From Brevibacillus reuszeri (GTDB lineage: Bacteria; Bacillota; Bacilli; Brevibacillales; Brevibacillaceae), in assembly GCF_001187725.1 (NCBI RefSeq), contig NZ_LGIQ01000009.1, positions 2,045,493 through 2,109,492 on the forward strand: 64,000 nucleotides of DNA, written 5' to 3'. A program made the translations under genes and the position numbers. Of this stretch, positions 9,059-18,278 are shown one piece after another. The notes under the pieces were generated by a model. It was given only the letters and a program-made list of their open reading frames with translations. It was not told the DNA's origin and did not search any database. How positions within the stretch are numbered: position 1 is the stretch's first letter; the number at the start of each line of letters is the position of its first letter.

Positions 9059-10423
9059 TTGTTAAATAATCATGACGAGCTTGCTGCCAAAAATAAGCAG
9101 TTTCTCTGGCATCCCTTTACGCAAATGAAGGACTATCTGGCAGAGGATCCGCTGATTATTGCACGAGGCGAAGGGGTAAAGCTCTACGACGTGAATGGCC
9201 GCGCCTATTACGACGGATTTTCTTCCGTTTGGCTCAATGTACACGGCCACAACGTCCCGCAGCTCAACGAAGCGATTACCCGGCAGCTTGGGCAGGTGGC
9301 ACATTCTACGCTGCTGGGCATGGCGAATGTCCCATCTATTTTGTTGGCAGAGCAGCTGGTGCGCATTGCTCCGACGGGCTTAACCAAAGTCTTTTATTCG
9401 GACAATGGAGCGACCGCCGTTGAAATCGCCTTGAAAATGGCATTTCAGTATTGGCAAAATCGTGGAATCGCCGGCAAGCATTCTTTTATTACGATGAACA
9501 ATGCCTACCATGGCGATACGATTGGTGCCACCAGTGTCGGTGCCATCCCGCTTTATCATCAGGTGTACAAGCCGCTGCTTTTCTCTCCGCATATCATCCC
9601 GTACCCGTATCCGTATAGAGACGGGGGAGAAAAGGCAGCAGTAGAAAACACGCTGGAGCGATTGGAGAAATTGCTAGACCAGCACAGTCATGAAATAGCG
9701 GCGATGATTGTCGAGCCTGTCGTGCAAGGGGCAGGAGGCATGATTATTATGCCGGATGGTTGCCTGAAAAAAATCGCAGAGATGCTGCAAGCATACGATG
9801 TTCTGCTGATCGCGGATGAAGTAGCAACAGGCTTTGGGCGGACAGGAAAAATGTTTGCTTGCGAGCATGATGAGGTAGTGCCTGACATTATGGCTGTTGC
9901 CAAAGGAATTACGGGAGGCTACCTGCCTGTTGCTGCGACGCTGGTCAAAGAAAAAATCTATGATGCCTTTTATGCAGATTACGAGGAGCAGAAAACGTTT
10001 TTTCATGGACACTCGTTTACAGGCAATCCACTTGGCTGTGCTGTAGCGCTTGCGAATTTGCGCTTGATGGAGGAGCGTGGACTGGTTGCGGACGTAGCGG
10101 AGAAAGCAGAGGCGCTAGAAGGCTTGCTTGCACCGCTGGCCGAACAGCCGCATGTCGGCGAGATTCGCAGCAAGGGCTTGATGGCCGGGATTGAGCTGGT
10201 TCGCGATAAACAGACCAAGGAGTCTTATGCATGGAATGACCGAATCGGAGTGCGCGTGTGCCAGCTTGCCAGAGAAAAAGGCCTTTTGACCAGGCCTCTG
10301 GGGAATGTCATTGTCCTGATTCCACCGCTCGCGTCGACGATCGAGGAGCTGGGTGAGATGGTCCAGATCCTTTCCGAGTCCATCTGGGAGGTAACCACCC
10401 AGAAAGCGGTGGGACGGCCATGA
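9059..10423 (+). CDS. bioA: Adenosylmethionine-8-amino-7-oxononanoate aminotransferase
   Basis: 454 residues from the TTG at 9059, which has GAGGTGATC four to eight bases upstream; the frame stays open to an ATG at 9017 but that lies inside the promoter/operator. Class III PLP aminotransferase: LWHPFTQMKDY near the N-terminus is the typical BioA signature, the PLP lysine is in VAKGITGGYLP, and DEVATGFGRTG holds the PLP-binding Asp. It converts KAPA to DAPA using S-adenosylmethionine. First gene of bioADBFHC; it overlaps bioD by ATGA. Confidence 0.93.
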   Translation: MLNNHDELAAKNKQFLWHPFTQMKDYLAEDPLIIARGEGVKLYDVNGRAYYDGFSSVWLNVHGHNVPQLNEAITRQLGQVAHSTLLGMANVPSILLAEQLVRIAPTGLTKVFYSDNGATAVEIALKMAFQYWQNRGIAGKHSFITMNNAYHGDTIGATSVGAIPLYHQVYKPLLFSPHIIPYPYPYRDGGEKAAVENTLERLEKLLDQHSHEIAAMIVEPVVQGAGGMIIMPDGCLKKIAEMLQAYDVLLIADEVATGFGRTGKMFACEHDEVVPDIMAVAKGITGGYLPVAATLVKEKIYDAFYADYEEQKTFFHGHSFTGNPLGCAVALANLRLMEERGLVADVAEKAEALEGLLAPLAEQPHVGEIRSKGLMAGIELVRDKQTKESYAWNDRIGVRVCQLAREKGLLTRPLGNVIVLIPPLASTIEELGEMVQILSESIWEVTTQKAVGRP

Positions 10424-11166
10424 CCAAGGATGCATTTTCCGGATTGTTTATATCAGGGACCGATACAGGCGTAGGCAAAACGATGGTCACTGCAGGAATC
10501 GCTGCTGCACTGCGGCAAGACGGAGAGGATATCGGCGTTTGGAAGCCCGTTCAGTCAGGCGCTCTGGCAAATGACCCCGATAGTGATGCCTTTCGCTTGA
10601 AGCAATGGAGTGGAGTAGCGGATTCTTGCACTGAAATTGCTCCTCTCGTTTTTCCGGCGCCGCTGACCCCTTTGCTGGCTGCCGAGGCCATTGGCAAAAG
10701 CTTGACCATGGATGAGGTCGTAGCCGGGGGGAGATTGCTTCAGCAGCGGCATACGGCATTGCTGGTTGAGGGAGCTGGGGGCTTGGCAGTTCCACTAACA
10801 CGAGCGGAAATGATGGCGCATCTGGCGGCTCATTTGCAGCTGCCTCTGCTTTTGGTGGCACGAGCTGGGCTAGGAACGATCAATCACACTCTATTGTCCG
10901 TCTGGTACGCCCGTAAGCTTGGCATCGAAGTGGCTGGCGTCATTTTGAATGTGACCAGGCCAGAGGAAACCACAGACGAGAGCGTAAAAACAAACGCCAA
11001 AATGATCGAGTACTACGGACAGGTGCCCGTATGGGGAACATTCCCGTGGATCGACGAACCGCTCCAGCAGCAAAAGCTTGTTTCCATCGTGCGAGAGCAG
11101 ATCAATCTGGAGAAAATCCGTACCTGCATAACAAGCCAGGTGAAAAAGGGAGAGATGAGAAGATGA
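10420..11166 (+). CDS. bioD: Dethiobiotin synthetase
   Basis: 248 residues. P-loop GTDTGVGKT near the N-terminus, KPVQSG and VEGAGGLAVPL in order as in BioD. ATP-dependent ring closure of DAPA with CO2 to dethiobiotin. ATG overlaps the bioA stop (ATGA), and the end overlaps the bioB start, so translation is coupled through bioA-D-B. Confidence 0.95.
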   Translation: MTKDAFSGLFISGTDTGVGKTMVTAGIAAALRQDGEDIGVWKPVQSGALANDPDSDAFRLKQWSGVADSCTEIAPLVFPAPLTPLLAAEAIGKSLTMDEVVAGGRLLQQRHTALLVEGAGGLAVPLTRAEMMAHLAAHLQLPLLLVARAGLGTINHTLLSVWYARKLGIEVAGVILNVTRPEETTDESVKTNAKMIEYYGQVPVWGTFPWIDEPLQQQKLVSIVREQINLEKIRTCITSQVKKGEMRR

Positions 11167-12158
11167 AACCAGCAATCGGTATGAAGTGGATGGACTACGC
11201 AAACAAAGCGATCACAAAAGTAGAATTGACTCAGGAAGAGGCATTGCAAGTGCTGCATGCAGAAGATGATGAGTTGCTGCCTTTAATGGATGCAGCATTT
11301 CTCGTCAGAAAGCACTTTTTTGGAAAGAAAGTCAAACTGAATATGATCCTGAATGCAAAAAGTGGACTGTGCCCGGAGGACTGTGGCTATTGCTCGCAAT
11401 CTATCGTCTCGACCGCGCCTGTGGCTAAATACACGATGCTCGATAAAGAAACGCTTTTGGCTGGTGCGCGAGAGGCACTGAATCGAAAAGCCGGTACATA
11501 CTGCATTGTAGCCTCAGGGAGAGGACCTACCGAAAAAGAACTGAGTCAGGTAGAGGAAGCCGTAAAGGAAATTCGTGCGACGATGCCACTGAAAATATGC
11601 GCCTGTTTAGGCATTCTCAGCGAAGATCAAGCGACTCGCTTAAAGGAGGCAGGGGTCCATCGCTACAACCACAACCTGAATACCAGTCGTAAGCATTATC
11701 CAGATATTACAACCACGCATACGTACGATCAGCGAGTGGAAACGGTAGACACCGCCAAAAGAGCGGGCTTGTCTCCTTGCTCGGGTGTCATTATCGGCAT
11801 GGGAGAAAGCGATGAAGAAATCGTGGAAATGGCATTTGCCTTGCGCACACTTGATGCCGATTCGATTCCCGTCAACTTTTTAAATGCAATCCCGGGAACT
11901 CCATTGGAGAAGATGGGGCGCACACCAGCCCAGAAAGCTTTGCGCGTTCTCGCCCTGTTCCGGTTTGTTTGCCCGGACAAAGAAATTCGTGTAGCGGGAG
12001 GGCGCGAGCTCAATCTGCGAAGCCTGCAGCCGCTGTCTTTGTACGCTGCCAATTCGCTGTTTGTTGGGGATTACTTAACGACACCAGGACAAGAAATATC
12101 GACTGACCATCAGATGATTGAAGACCTCGGTTTTGAGATCGAGCTATGCGCGTTGTAG
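11163..12158 (+). CDS. bioB: Biotin synthase
   Basis: 331 residues from the ATG at 11163, overlapping the bioD TGA; the frame is open further upstream inside bioD but a start here gives the family length. Radical SAM motif CPEDCGYCSQS holds the 4Fe-4S cluster; further conserved Cys and Arg residues for the 2Fe-2S cluster follow (ICACLGIL, NHNLNTS, GGRELNLR). Inserts sulfur into dethiobiotin. Confidence 0.95.
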   Translation: MKPAIGMKWMDYANKAITKVELTQEEALQVLHAEDDELLPLMDAAFLVRKHFFGKKVKLNMILNAKSGLCPEDCGYCSQSIVSTAPVAKYTMLDKETLLAGAREALNRKAGTYCIVASGRGPTEKELSQVEEAVKEIRATMPLKICACLGILSEDQATRLKEAGVHRYNHNLNTSRKHYPDITTTHTYDQRVETVDTAKRAGLSPCSGVIIGMGESDEEIVEMAFALRTLDADSIPVNFLNAIPGTPLEKMGRTPAQKALRVLALFRFVCPDKEIRVAGGRELNLRSLQPLSLYAANSLFVGDYLTTPGQEISTDHQMIEDLGFEIELCAL

Positions 12159-12172
12159 CAGGAGGTAGCTAG

Positions 12173-13408
12173 ATGGATACTCGATACGCATGGCTGGAGG
12201 AAGAATGGCGTCAGATGGAGCAAGAGGCGACGACGAGGCGTCTGCAGGCTGTGGAGTCTTGTGGTGAAGAACAGGGAAAATGGATTCGGGTTGAGGGACG
12301 CAGGCTGTTGAATTTGTCCTCCAATAACTATCTCGGCCTCGCTCATGATCAGCGAATCGTGGAAGCTGGAACGAGAGCAGCAAGAAGGTGGGGGGCAGGC
12401 AGTACTGCCTCCCGTCTCGTCATTGGAAACTACGCCTTGTATGAGGAGCTGGAGCAAGAATTGGCGGCCTGGAAAAAGCGGGACGGTGCGCTTGTATTTG
12501 CAAACGGCTATCAGGCGAATACGGGCGTGATTTCGGCACTGATTGGCCGTGGGGATGTCGTGTTCAGCGATCGCTGGAATCACGCCAGTATCGTAGACGG
12601 GATCATTCTCAGCCGGGCAAAGCATATACGCTATCGGCACAACGATCTAAACCATTTGGAGGAGCTGTTGTCCCAGCATGAGCATGTCCAGCGAAAATGG
12701 ATCATTACCGACAGCATCTTTTCGATGGATGGGGATATGGCACGCCTTACTTCTCTGGTGATGCTAAAGGAACGCTTTGGAGCGATGCTGATGGTTGATG
12801 AGGCGCATGCAGGCGGAGTCCGTGCAGAAGAGGGGCAGGGGCTTTGTCATGAGGTTTGCGTAGCTGAAAAGATTGATGTGCTGATGGGGACGTTCAGCAA
12901 GGCATTTGGCGTCTATGGCGCTTATGTGTGTGCGGATCAGGAGATCATCCGTTATTTGACGGCCAAAGCGCGCTCGCACATCTATTCAACGGCGCTCCCT
13001 CCTGCTGTCATCGGTTCTGTTTTAGAAGCGCTATCGCTCGTTCGGACGGAGACGTGGAGGAGGCGCGCAGTAAAGAGAAATGCGATTTTGTTTCGGCAAA
13101 TGCTGCGTGAGCACGGATTTATGGTAGGGGATGGAGACACTCCGATTATTCCGCTTATGATTGGAGAAAATGAACTAGCTTTACGATATAGCACAATGCT
13201 GATTGAACGAGGAATCTCTGCCGTTGCAATCCGTCCGCCTACGGTGCCGGCTGGTAGTGCACGTATCCGTTTCACAGTGATGGCAACGCACACACACGCC
13301 GAGCTAAAATGGGCAGCTGACCAGCTTGCAGCAATACGCGCTGAGCTAATGCACGCTGATTCTGGCCATGTCGACCAACGCGTCTTGGAACAGTCGGAGG
13401 AGGTATGA
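12173..13408 (+). CDS. bioF: 8-amino-7-oxononanoate synthase
   Basis: 411 residues. Alpha-oxoamine synthase: LNLSSNNYLGLAHD, GSTASRLVIGN, DEAHAGGV and the PLP lysine in MGTFSKAFGVYGAYV. Condenses pimeloyl-ACP/CoA with alanine to KAPA. ATG at 12173 has AGGAGGTAGCTAG; 14 bp after bioB. Confidence 0.94.
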   Translation: MDTRYAWLEEEWRQMEQEATTRRLQAVESCGEEQGKWIRVEGRRLLNLSSNNYLGLAHDQRIVEAGTRAARRWGAGSTASRLVIGNYALYEELEQELAAWKKRDGALVFANGYQANTGVISALIGRGDVVFSDRWNHASIVDGIILSRAKHIRYRHNDLNHLEELLSQHEHVQRKWIITDSIFSMDGDMARLTSLVMLKERFGAMLMVDEAHAGGVRAEEGQGLCHEVCVAEKIDVLMGTFSKAFGVYGAYVCADQEIIRYLTAKARSHIYSTALPPAVIGSVLEALSLVRTETWRRRAVKRNAILFRQMLREHGFMVGDGDTPIIPLMIGENELALRYSTMLIERGISAVAIRPPTVPAGSARIRFTVMATHTHAELKWAADQLAAIRAELMHADSGHVDQRVLEQSEEV

Positions 13409-13409
13409 G

Positions 13410-14120
13410 ATGGAGAGAACCATTCTATTGCTTCCCGGATGGGGAATGTCGAATGATTGTTGGGACAATGTACGAGCGAATTTTCCAGATTGTCGTTTTA
13501 TTATGCCAGATTACTCCGCGGTCGATCGCCCAGATCATTTCTACCAAGTGATCGAAAAGGCTGTCATCGGTGTCGATGCCCGATCTATGCTCGTGGTCGG
13601 CTGGTCTCTGGGTGGAATGCTGGCTCTGCGACTGGCTGCATCGTATCCGGTAACAGGCCTTGTCCTGATCGGCAGCACCGCTCGCTTTGTTCGAACAAGG
13701 GCCGAGCGTGACAGGGGCTGGAGCGAGATTGTGCTTCAACGTATGAAGCAGCTTTTACCGATGGAGCGGGAGAGGGTCATGACGGATTTCGTAGAAAGGA
13801 TGCTTTCGGAAAAAGAACGAGAGCTTTCTATCGCTCTGTCTACTTTTACGTTAGACAGGTCAGAGTGGAGCCTTGCAGCGCTGGTGGCAGGTCTTTCGTA
13901 TTTGGCTGAGGAGGATTGTCGTCCACTACTGTCCTCTATTATCTGTCCGACACTCGTTATTCATGGTACCGAGGATGTCATTTGTCCACTGCCAGCAGGC
14001 GAAGAGCTGTCTGCACTCATCCCGGGAGCGTCATTTTTTCCGATGGTCGGTAGTGGGCATGCGCTGCCTGTTACCTGCCCGAATGCCGTTAGCGAAGCGA
14101 TAAAAGGATGGTGGGGATAA
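13410..14120 (+). CDS. bioH: Pimeloyl-ACP methyl ester esterase BioH-like (alpha/beta hydrolase)
   Basis: 236 residues from ATG 13410, one base after the bioF stop, with GGAGGAGG in the end of bioF. Alpha/beta hydrolase: LLPGWGMS oxyanion region, nucleophile elbow GWSLGG, and GSGHALP with the catalytic His near the C-terminus. By position before bioC it should cleave the methyl ester of pimeloyl-ACP and end the BioC/BioH chain synthesis. Could also be named BioG/BioV type; the context is the main evidence for the exact role. Confidence 0.85.
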   Translation: MERTILLLPGWGMSNDCWDNVRANFPDCRFIMPDYSAVDRPDHFYQVIEKAVIGVDARSMLVVGWSLGGMLALRLAASYPVTGLVLIGSTARFVRTRAERDRGWSEIVLQRMKQLLPMERERVMTDFVERMLSEKERELSIALSTFTLDRSEWSLAALVAGLSYLAEEDCRPLLSSIICPTLVIHGTEDVICPLPAGEELSALIPGASFFPMVGSGHALPVTCPNAVSEAIKGWWG

Positions 14121-14939
14121 ATGGGGAGAACGGTTGTAGGCAGCCGTTTTAGTGCAAAGGCCCAATCCTATGAAAAGTACGCTCTGGTACAAAAGCAAAT
14201 GGCTACGGGGCTGTTTGAGATGGTGAAGGAGTCTGCCTGCACAACGAACGTGAGGCATATGCTTGAGATCGGCTGTGGTACAGGCGGTCTTACTTGCTTG
14301 GCTCGCAAACATTTTCAGGAGGCAAGCTACCAGGCGATTGATGTGGCTTCCGGGATGCTGCAAAAAGCGAAGGAGCGATTGGCTAAGCTTCACTTGTCAT
14401 GCTCATTTTTGCAGGAGGATGCAGAAGATTGGGTGTGGCGTCAGCCGGCAGGGTCCCAAGACCTAATTCTCTCGGGGGCATGCTTTCAATGGTTCACACA
14501 GCCAGAGCGAACCTTGCGAGGATTGTATCGCTTATTGCGACTAGAGGGAAATCTCTTCTTTTCGACGTTTGGATCAGCTACCTTTTGTGAATTGCATGAT
14601 TCCTTTGCGTATGCACATGCCAGTCTAGGTGAGCCGAACGTCAGACATGGCTTGTACCTGATGGATGCAAGCGAGTGGAGCGAGATGATCGGGCGAGCGG
14701 GCTTTCGTGATATCCGAGTGTCCTCGCAAAAGGTCATTCTGACATATCCCACGGTGATGGATTTTCTGCATGCTGTCAAAGCAGTGGGAGCAAACGCGAG
14801 TCATGATCAAACAGGAGGCTTGGGAAGCAGGAAGCTGATGCTGGAGATGATGCGAAGCTATGAACGGATATATGGTAGCGAGCAGGGCGTACCTGTAACG
14901 TACGAAATCGTATATGTGCACGGAAAAAGGAGCGTATAG
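14121..14939 (+). CDS. bioC: Malonyl-ACP O-methyltransferase
   Basis: 272 residues. SAM-dependent methyltransferase with the glycine motif LEIGCGTGGLT and FQWF further on, the BioC pattern. It methylates malonyl-ACP so that fatty acid synthesis can build the pimelate chain. ATG follows the bioH TAA with no gap. Last gene of the biotin operon; no bioW or bioI is present, so the cell uses the BioC/BioH route. Confidence 0.9.
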   Translation: MGRTVVGSRFSAKAQSYEKYALVQKQMATGLFEMVKESACTTNVRHMLEIGCGTGGLTCLARKHFQEASYQAIDVASGMLQKAKERLAKLHLSCSFLQEDAEDWVWRQPAGSQDLILSGACFQWFTQPERTLRGLYRLLRLEGNLFFSTFGSATFCELHDSFAYAHASLGEPNVRHGLYLMDASEWSEMIGRAGFRDIRVSSQKVILTYPTVMDFLHAVKAVGANASHDQTGGLGSRKLMLEMMRSYERIYGSEQGVPVTYEIVYVHGKRSV

Positions 14940-15080
14940 CAGGCAAAAGGGGGCGCATGCGAGTGTGACAATTTTATTTTACTGATAAGTTTCCAAAAGA
15001 AAGCGATTTCTTGCAGGAATTTGTAAAAAAAGAGGGAATCTTAAGAAGGTTGACTATCCTGTTCGTAAGGGGTGTAAAAG

Positions 15081-16271
15081 ATGAGTCAAAAGGAGATCGT
15101 TATTGTTAGTGCCGTGCGCACTGCGATAGGAAGCTTTCAAGGGACACTTGCAGGAATCAGTGCTACCAAGCTGGGGGCAGTCGTGCTGGAAGCAGCGCTT
15201 GAGCGTGCAGGCGTATCCAAGGATTGTGTAGATGAAGTGATCATGGGGAATGTACTCTCCGCAGGTCTCGGTCAAAATCCTGCTCGTCAGGCTTCGATAC
15301 AAGCAGGTCTTGCGAATGAAGTACCTTCTTTGACAATCAACAAGGTATGCGGCTCCGGTCTCAAGGCAGTGCATCTGGCTGTCCAGGCGATTGCAAGCGG
15401 AGACGCCGATGTTGTACTCGCCGGCGGCATGGAAAATATGAGCCAGGCTCCGTATTTAATGGAAGGTGCACGAACCGGGTATCGCATGGGCGATCAAAAG
15501 GTCGTAGACTCGATGATTCGCGATGGTCTGTGGTGCGCATTCAACGATTATCATATGGGAATCACGGCTGAAAATCTGTGCACACAATATGAGATCGGGC
15601 GCGAGGAGCAGGACGAGTTTGCCGCATGGAGCCAGGAAAAAGCCCAGCAAGCACTCACCTCTGGACGTTTCCAGGAAGAGATCGTCCCTGTTGCGATTCC
15701 CCAACGAAAAGGTGACCCTATTCTTTTCTCTGTTGATGAATTCCCGCGGGCAGGTGTCACAGCCGAGAATCTTGGCAAGCTGAAGCCAGCATTTAAAAAG
15801 GATGGAACTGTTACAGCAGGCAACGCATCGGGTATCAACGATGGCGCTGCAGCTTTATTAATCATGTCTCGCGAAAAGGCTGATGAGCTGGGTGTGAAGC
15901 CGATTGCGCGCATTGTTGCTAATGCAAGCGCGGGTGTCGATCCTAGCATTATGGGGTATGGTCCTGTACCTGCGACAAAAAAAGTCATGGCAAAAGCCGG
16001 ACTGTCAATATCCGACATGGATCTGATCGAAGCAAACGAAGCATTTGCCGTCCAGTCTCTTTCTGTTGGAAACGCACTTGAAATCGATCGTGAAAAGCTG
16101 AACGTTAATGGCGGAGCCATCGCTTTAGGTCACCCAATTGGGGCAAGCGGAGCGAGAATCTTGGTTACACTTGTTCACGAATTACAAAAACGAGAAGGGG
16201 TAAAATATGGGTTAGCAACGCTATGTATTGGCGGTGGTCAAGGGGTTGCTACCATTATTGAAAAAATATAA
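15081..16271 (+). CDS. Acetyl-CoA C-acetyltransferase (thiolase)
   Basis: 396 residues. Nucleophile Cys in NKVCGSGLKAVHL near residue 90, NEAFAVQ, GGAIALGHPIGASGAR and the second Cys in CIGGGQG: all thiolase catalytic blocks. Length and MSQKEIVIVSAVRTAIGSFQG start fit the biosynthetic ThlA/PhbA/MmgA type, which joins two acetyl-CoA to acetoacetyl-CoA. ATG at 15081 has AAGGGGTG upstream. It stands between the biotin and atp operons with no partner beta-oxidation gene. Confidence 0.93.
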   Translation: MSQKEIVIVSAVRTAIGSFQGTLAGISATKLGAVVLEAALERAGVSKDCVDEVIMGNVLSAGLGQNPARQASIQAGLANEVPSLTINKVCGSGLKAVHLAVQAIASGDADVVLAGGMENMSQAPYLMEGARTGYRMGDQKVVDSMIRDGLWCAFNDYHMGITAENLCTQYEIGREEQDEFAAWSQEKAQQALTSGRFQEEIVPVAIPQRKGDPILFSVDEFPRAGVTAENLGKLKPAFKKDGTVTAGNASGINDGAAALLIMSREKADELGVKPIARIVANASAGVDPSIMGYGPVPATKKVMAKAGLSISDMDLIEANEAFAVQSLSVGNALEIDREKLNVNGGAIALGHPIGASGARILVTLVHELQKREGVKYGLATLCIGGGQGVATIIEKI

Positions 16272-16313
16272 AGCTTCAATTGTGAACGCTTTGTGTACAG
16301 ACGAAGCCGAACA

Positions 16314-16343
16314 TTGACAAAGGGAATAATTCTTCGTTAATAT
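16314..16343 (+). promoter_or_regulatory. Probable atp operon promoter
   Basis: Perfect TTGACA at 16314-16319 and TAATAT at 16338-16343 (or TTAATA one base earlier, 17-bp spacer). A GAGGGCA/TGCCCTC hairpin lies in the leader before the first small gene. A second TTGACA at 16364 with TATGAA at 16387 is a weaker alternative. Confidence 0.55.
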
Positions 16344-16408
16344 GGATGAGGGCAAAGGGGTACTTGACACCTGCCCTCTCCTTATGTATGAAAGGAGAAT
16401 GTTGCTCT

Positions 16409-16618
16409 GTGTCGAAAATTGATAATCCTTGGCGGGCTATCACGTTAGTCACCCTTATTGGTGTCGACATGGCCGTTTGTGTCATCGGCGGGGTTCTTCT
16501 AGGGAAATACCTGGATGGCTTCTTTGCTACCAACCCTCTGTTTCTGATGGTTGGATTGCTCGCAGGATTAGGTATTGGCGTGTACAGCGTCTACCGCATT
16601 GTTCGCGGTTACCTCTAG
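16409..16618 (+). CDS. AtpZ/AtpI-family small membrane protein
   Basis: 69 residues from the GTG at 16409, placed 8 bases after AAAGGAGAATG; an upstream in-frame ATG lacks a ribosome site. Two membrane helices (about residues 10-32 and 40-62) with a GVDMAVCVIGGVLLGKYLD stretch typical of the AtpZ (putative F0F1-ATPase subunit) family. Members are thought to help c-ring assembly or Mg transport at the ATP synthase; this is family knowledge, not proven here. First gene of the atp operon. Confidence 0.8.
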   Translation: MSKIDNPWRAITLVTLIGVDMAVCVIGGVLLGKYLDGFFATNPLFLMVGLLAGLGIGVYSVYRIVRGYL

Positions 16619-16629
16619 GGAGATGGGAC

Positions 16630-16998
16630 ATGCAAACGTTTTCTTCGGCTATGCGAGCCACTTTTCGCTATGCCTTTTTCTGTATGGCAATCGCTACAAT
16701 ACTGTGGGCGGTATTGCCATCTTATCGCTTTTTTCTGCAAAGCCTCCTGCTTGGGATGGCTGGAAGTCTCGTGAATGGAACAGTCCTCTTTAGCAAAACT
16801 TGGCGCATTGGTCAGATGGCTGTTGATCCAAGTATTCGACCAAAAGGGACTGGCATGCTACAACGCCTTGTTGTTGCAGGATTCGCAGTCTTCTTGACCA
16901 TGCGTTTTCCCCACTTGTTCGGACTCGCTGGAGTGCTGATTGGTTTGTTCCTCTTTCAGATTCTCAGTTTCCTTTTTGTGTATCGCTCCTTTAAATAG
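16630..16998 (+). CDS. atpI: ATP synthase subunit I
   Basis: 122 residues, four predicted membrane helices, ATG at 16630 with TAGGGAGATGG upstream. Position directly before atpB and the topology fit AtpI, an assembly helper for the c-ring. Sequence is weakly conserved, as usual for this subunit. The start at 16630 is preferred over the open upstream frame because of the ribosome site and the AtpI length. Confidence 0.82.
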   Translation: MQTFSSAMRATFRYAFFCMAIATILWAVLPSYRFFLQSLLLGMAGSLVNGTVLFSKTWRIGQMAVDPSIRPKGTGMLQRLVVAGFAVFLTMRFPHLFGLAGVLIGLFLFQILSFLFVYRSFK

Positions 16999-17067
16999 AT
17001 AGTAGGGATTCTTTCTTTATGATGTAGCTTATGAAACATACTCGCGCGGAAGAAAGGGGTGAAATAC

Positions 17068-17889
17068 ATGCATTATTCTCTGCGATTTGAATGGCTGGGC
17101 ATGGTATTCGACATCTCCACTATTCTCATGATTTTGGTTACCTCTCTGGTGGTACTCTTTATGTGTATCGGTATGAGTCGCAATCTGACCTCCGCTACTC
17201 CAAGCGGCGCACAAAACGTGATGGAATGGATTGTTGACTTTGTAACTGGTATCACAAAAAGCTATATCTCACCAAAGAAGGCTGCGGGTTTTGTATCCTT
17301 GGCACTCACTTTGTTCCTTTACATTTTCCTTGGAAACCAGCTAGGACTTCTGTTTAACGTAAATACGGCTCACCACAATGATCCGGTGAAACAAGAAGTG
17401 GTTAGTGATAAGGTTGTCGATTGGTTGACAGCATCCACCAATGAGGAAATGAAAAAGCAAAAAGTGGACAAGGTGATGGAAGAGTTGAACTCTAATGATC
17501 CGCACGCCCACGGTGTAGTCATTGGCTGGTGGAAATCGCCAACCGCAACTCCGAGCGTAACCTTCGCTCTGGCGTTTATCGTTCTTCTGTACGCACACTA
17601 TTTGGGAATCAAGAAGAGCTTTGGCGGATGGTTGAAACATACATTCCTGAACCCGATTCACATCTTGGAGGAGTTCATCATTAAGCCGCTGACGCTTCCT
17701 TTGCGTCTATTCGGTAACATCTTTGCAGGTGAGGTTTTGATCTCATTCCTGCTCAGTGTAGGAATCTTCGGTAGCATTCCGTTGTTCGTATGGCTGGGCT
17801 ACTCCGTGTTCGTCGGTTCTGTACAGGCGTTCATTTTTACAACGCTGGCGATGGTTTACCTGTCACAGCAAGTGAACGAAGATCATTAA
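17068..17889 (+). CDS. atpB: ATP synthase subunit a
   Basis: 273 residues from ATG 17068, which has AGAAAGGGG at good spacing; GTG 17059 is an alternative three codons earlier. Five to six membrane helices; the conserved Arg is in the LPLRLFGNIFAGE segment that faces the c-ring proton site. Fo stator subunit forming the two half channels. A polar loop of about 60 residues between helices (NTAHHNDPVKQE onward) is typical of Bacillales. Confidence 0.93.
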   Translation: MHYSLRFEWLGMVFDISTILMILVTSLVVLFMCIGMSRNLTSATPSGAQNVMEWIVDFVTGITKSYISPKKAAGFVSLALTLFLYIFLGNQLGLLFNVNTAHHNDPVKQEVVSDKVVDWLTASTNEEMKKQKVDKVMEELNSNDPHAHGVVIGWWKSPTATPSVTFALAFIVLLYAHYLGIKKSFGGWLKHTFLNPIHILEEFIIKPLTLPLRLFGNIFAGEVLISFLLSVGIFGSIPLFVWLGYSVFVGSVQAFIFTTLAMVYLSQQVNEDH

Positions 17890-17945
17890 TCAGCTATTTC
17901 TGTATTTCATTCTCGGTTTTACAACACTAAGGAGGTTTTTAAACA

Positions 17946-18167
17946 ATGGAAGGTTTGGCATTAGCAATTGGTATCGTATTTGGTCTGGCTGCTCTTGGTG
18001 CAGCGATCGGTAACTCTTTGGTAATTTCTCGTACAATTGAAGGCGTAGCTCGTCAACCAGAAGCACGTGGTAACCTGATGGGTCTCATGTTCCTGGGTCT
18101 TGGTCTGGTAGAGGCAGTTCCGATTATCGCTGTTGCGATCGGTTTCATCCTTTACGGTCGTCTGTAA
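17946..18167 (+). CDS. atpE: ATP synthase subunit c
   Basis: 73 residues, two helices joined by the ARQPEARGN loop. The proton-carrying Glu56 sits in GLVEAVPII. N-terminal GLAALGAAIGNS is the glycine-rich packing motif. No extra Gln/Ser sodium ligands stand out, so proton coupling is likely. Strong AAGGAGGTTTTT site, and a stem-loop after the gene may raise its message level over atpF. Confidence 0.96.
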   Translation: MEGLALAIGIVFGLAALGAAIGNSLVISRTIEGVARQPEARGNLMGLMFLGLGLVEAVPIIAVAIGFILYGRL

Positions 18168-18187
18168 GCGAGCAACTAGTAACACAT

Positions 18188-18218
18188 AGGCGGGCGCTTG
18201 TTACCCGCCTCTATTTTT
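18188..18218 (+). terminator. Intercistronic hairpin between atpE and atpF
   Basis: AGGCGGG (18188-18194) pairs perfectly with CCCGCCT (18204-18210), followed by CTATTTTTG. It looks like a weak terminator inside the operon, or a 3' stabiliser of the atpE part of the message. Confidence 0.6.
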
Positions 18219-18278
18219 GAAATAAAAGGTTTGAACCTTAAAGATACATCTTTCTTTTCGCAGGAAGGAGTGAAACGA

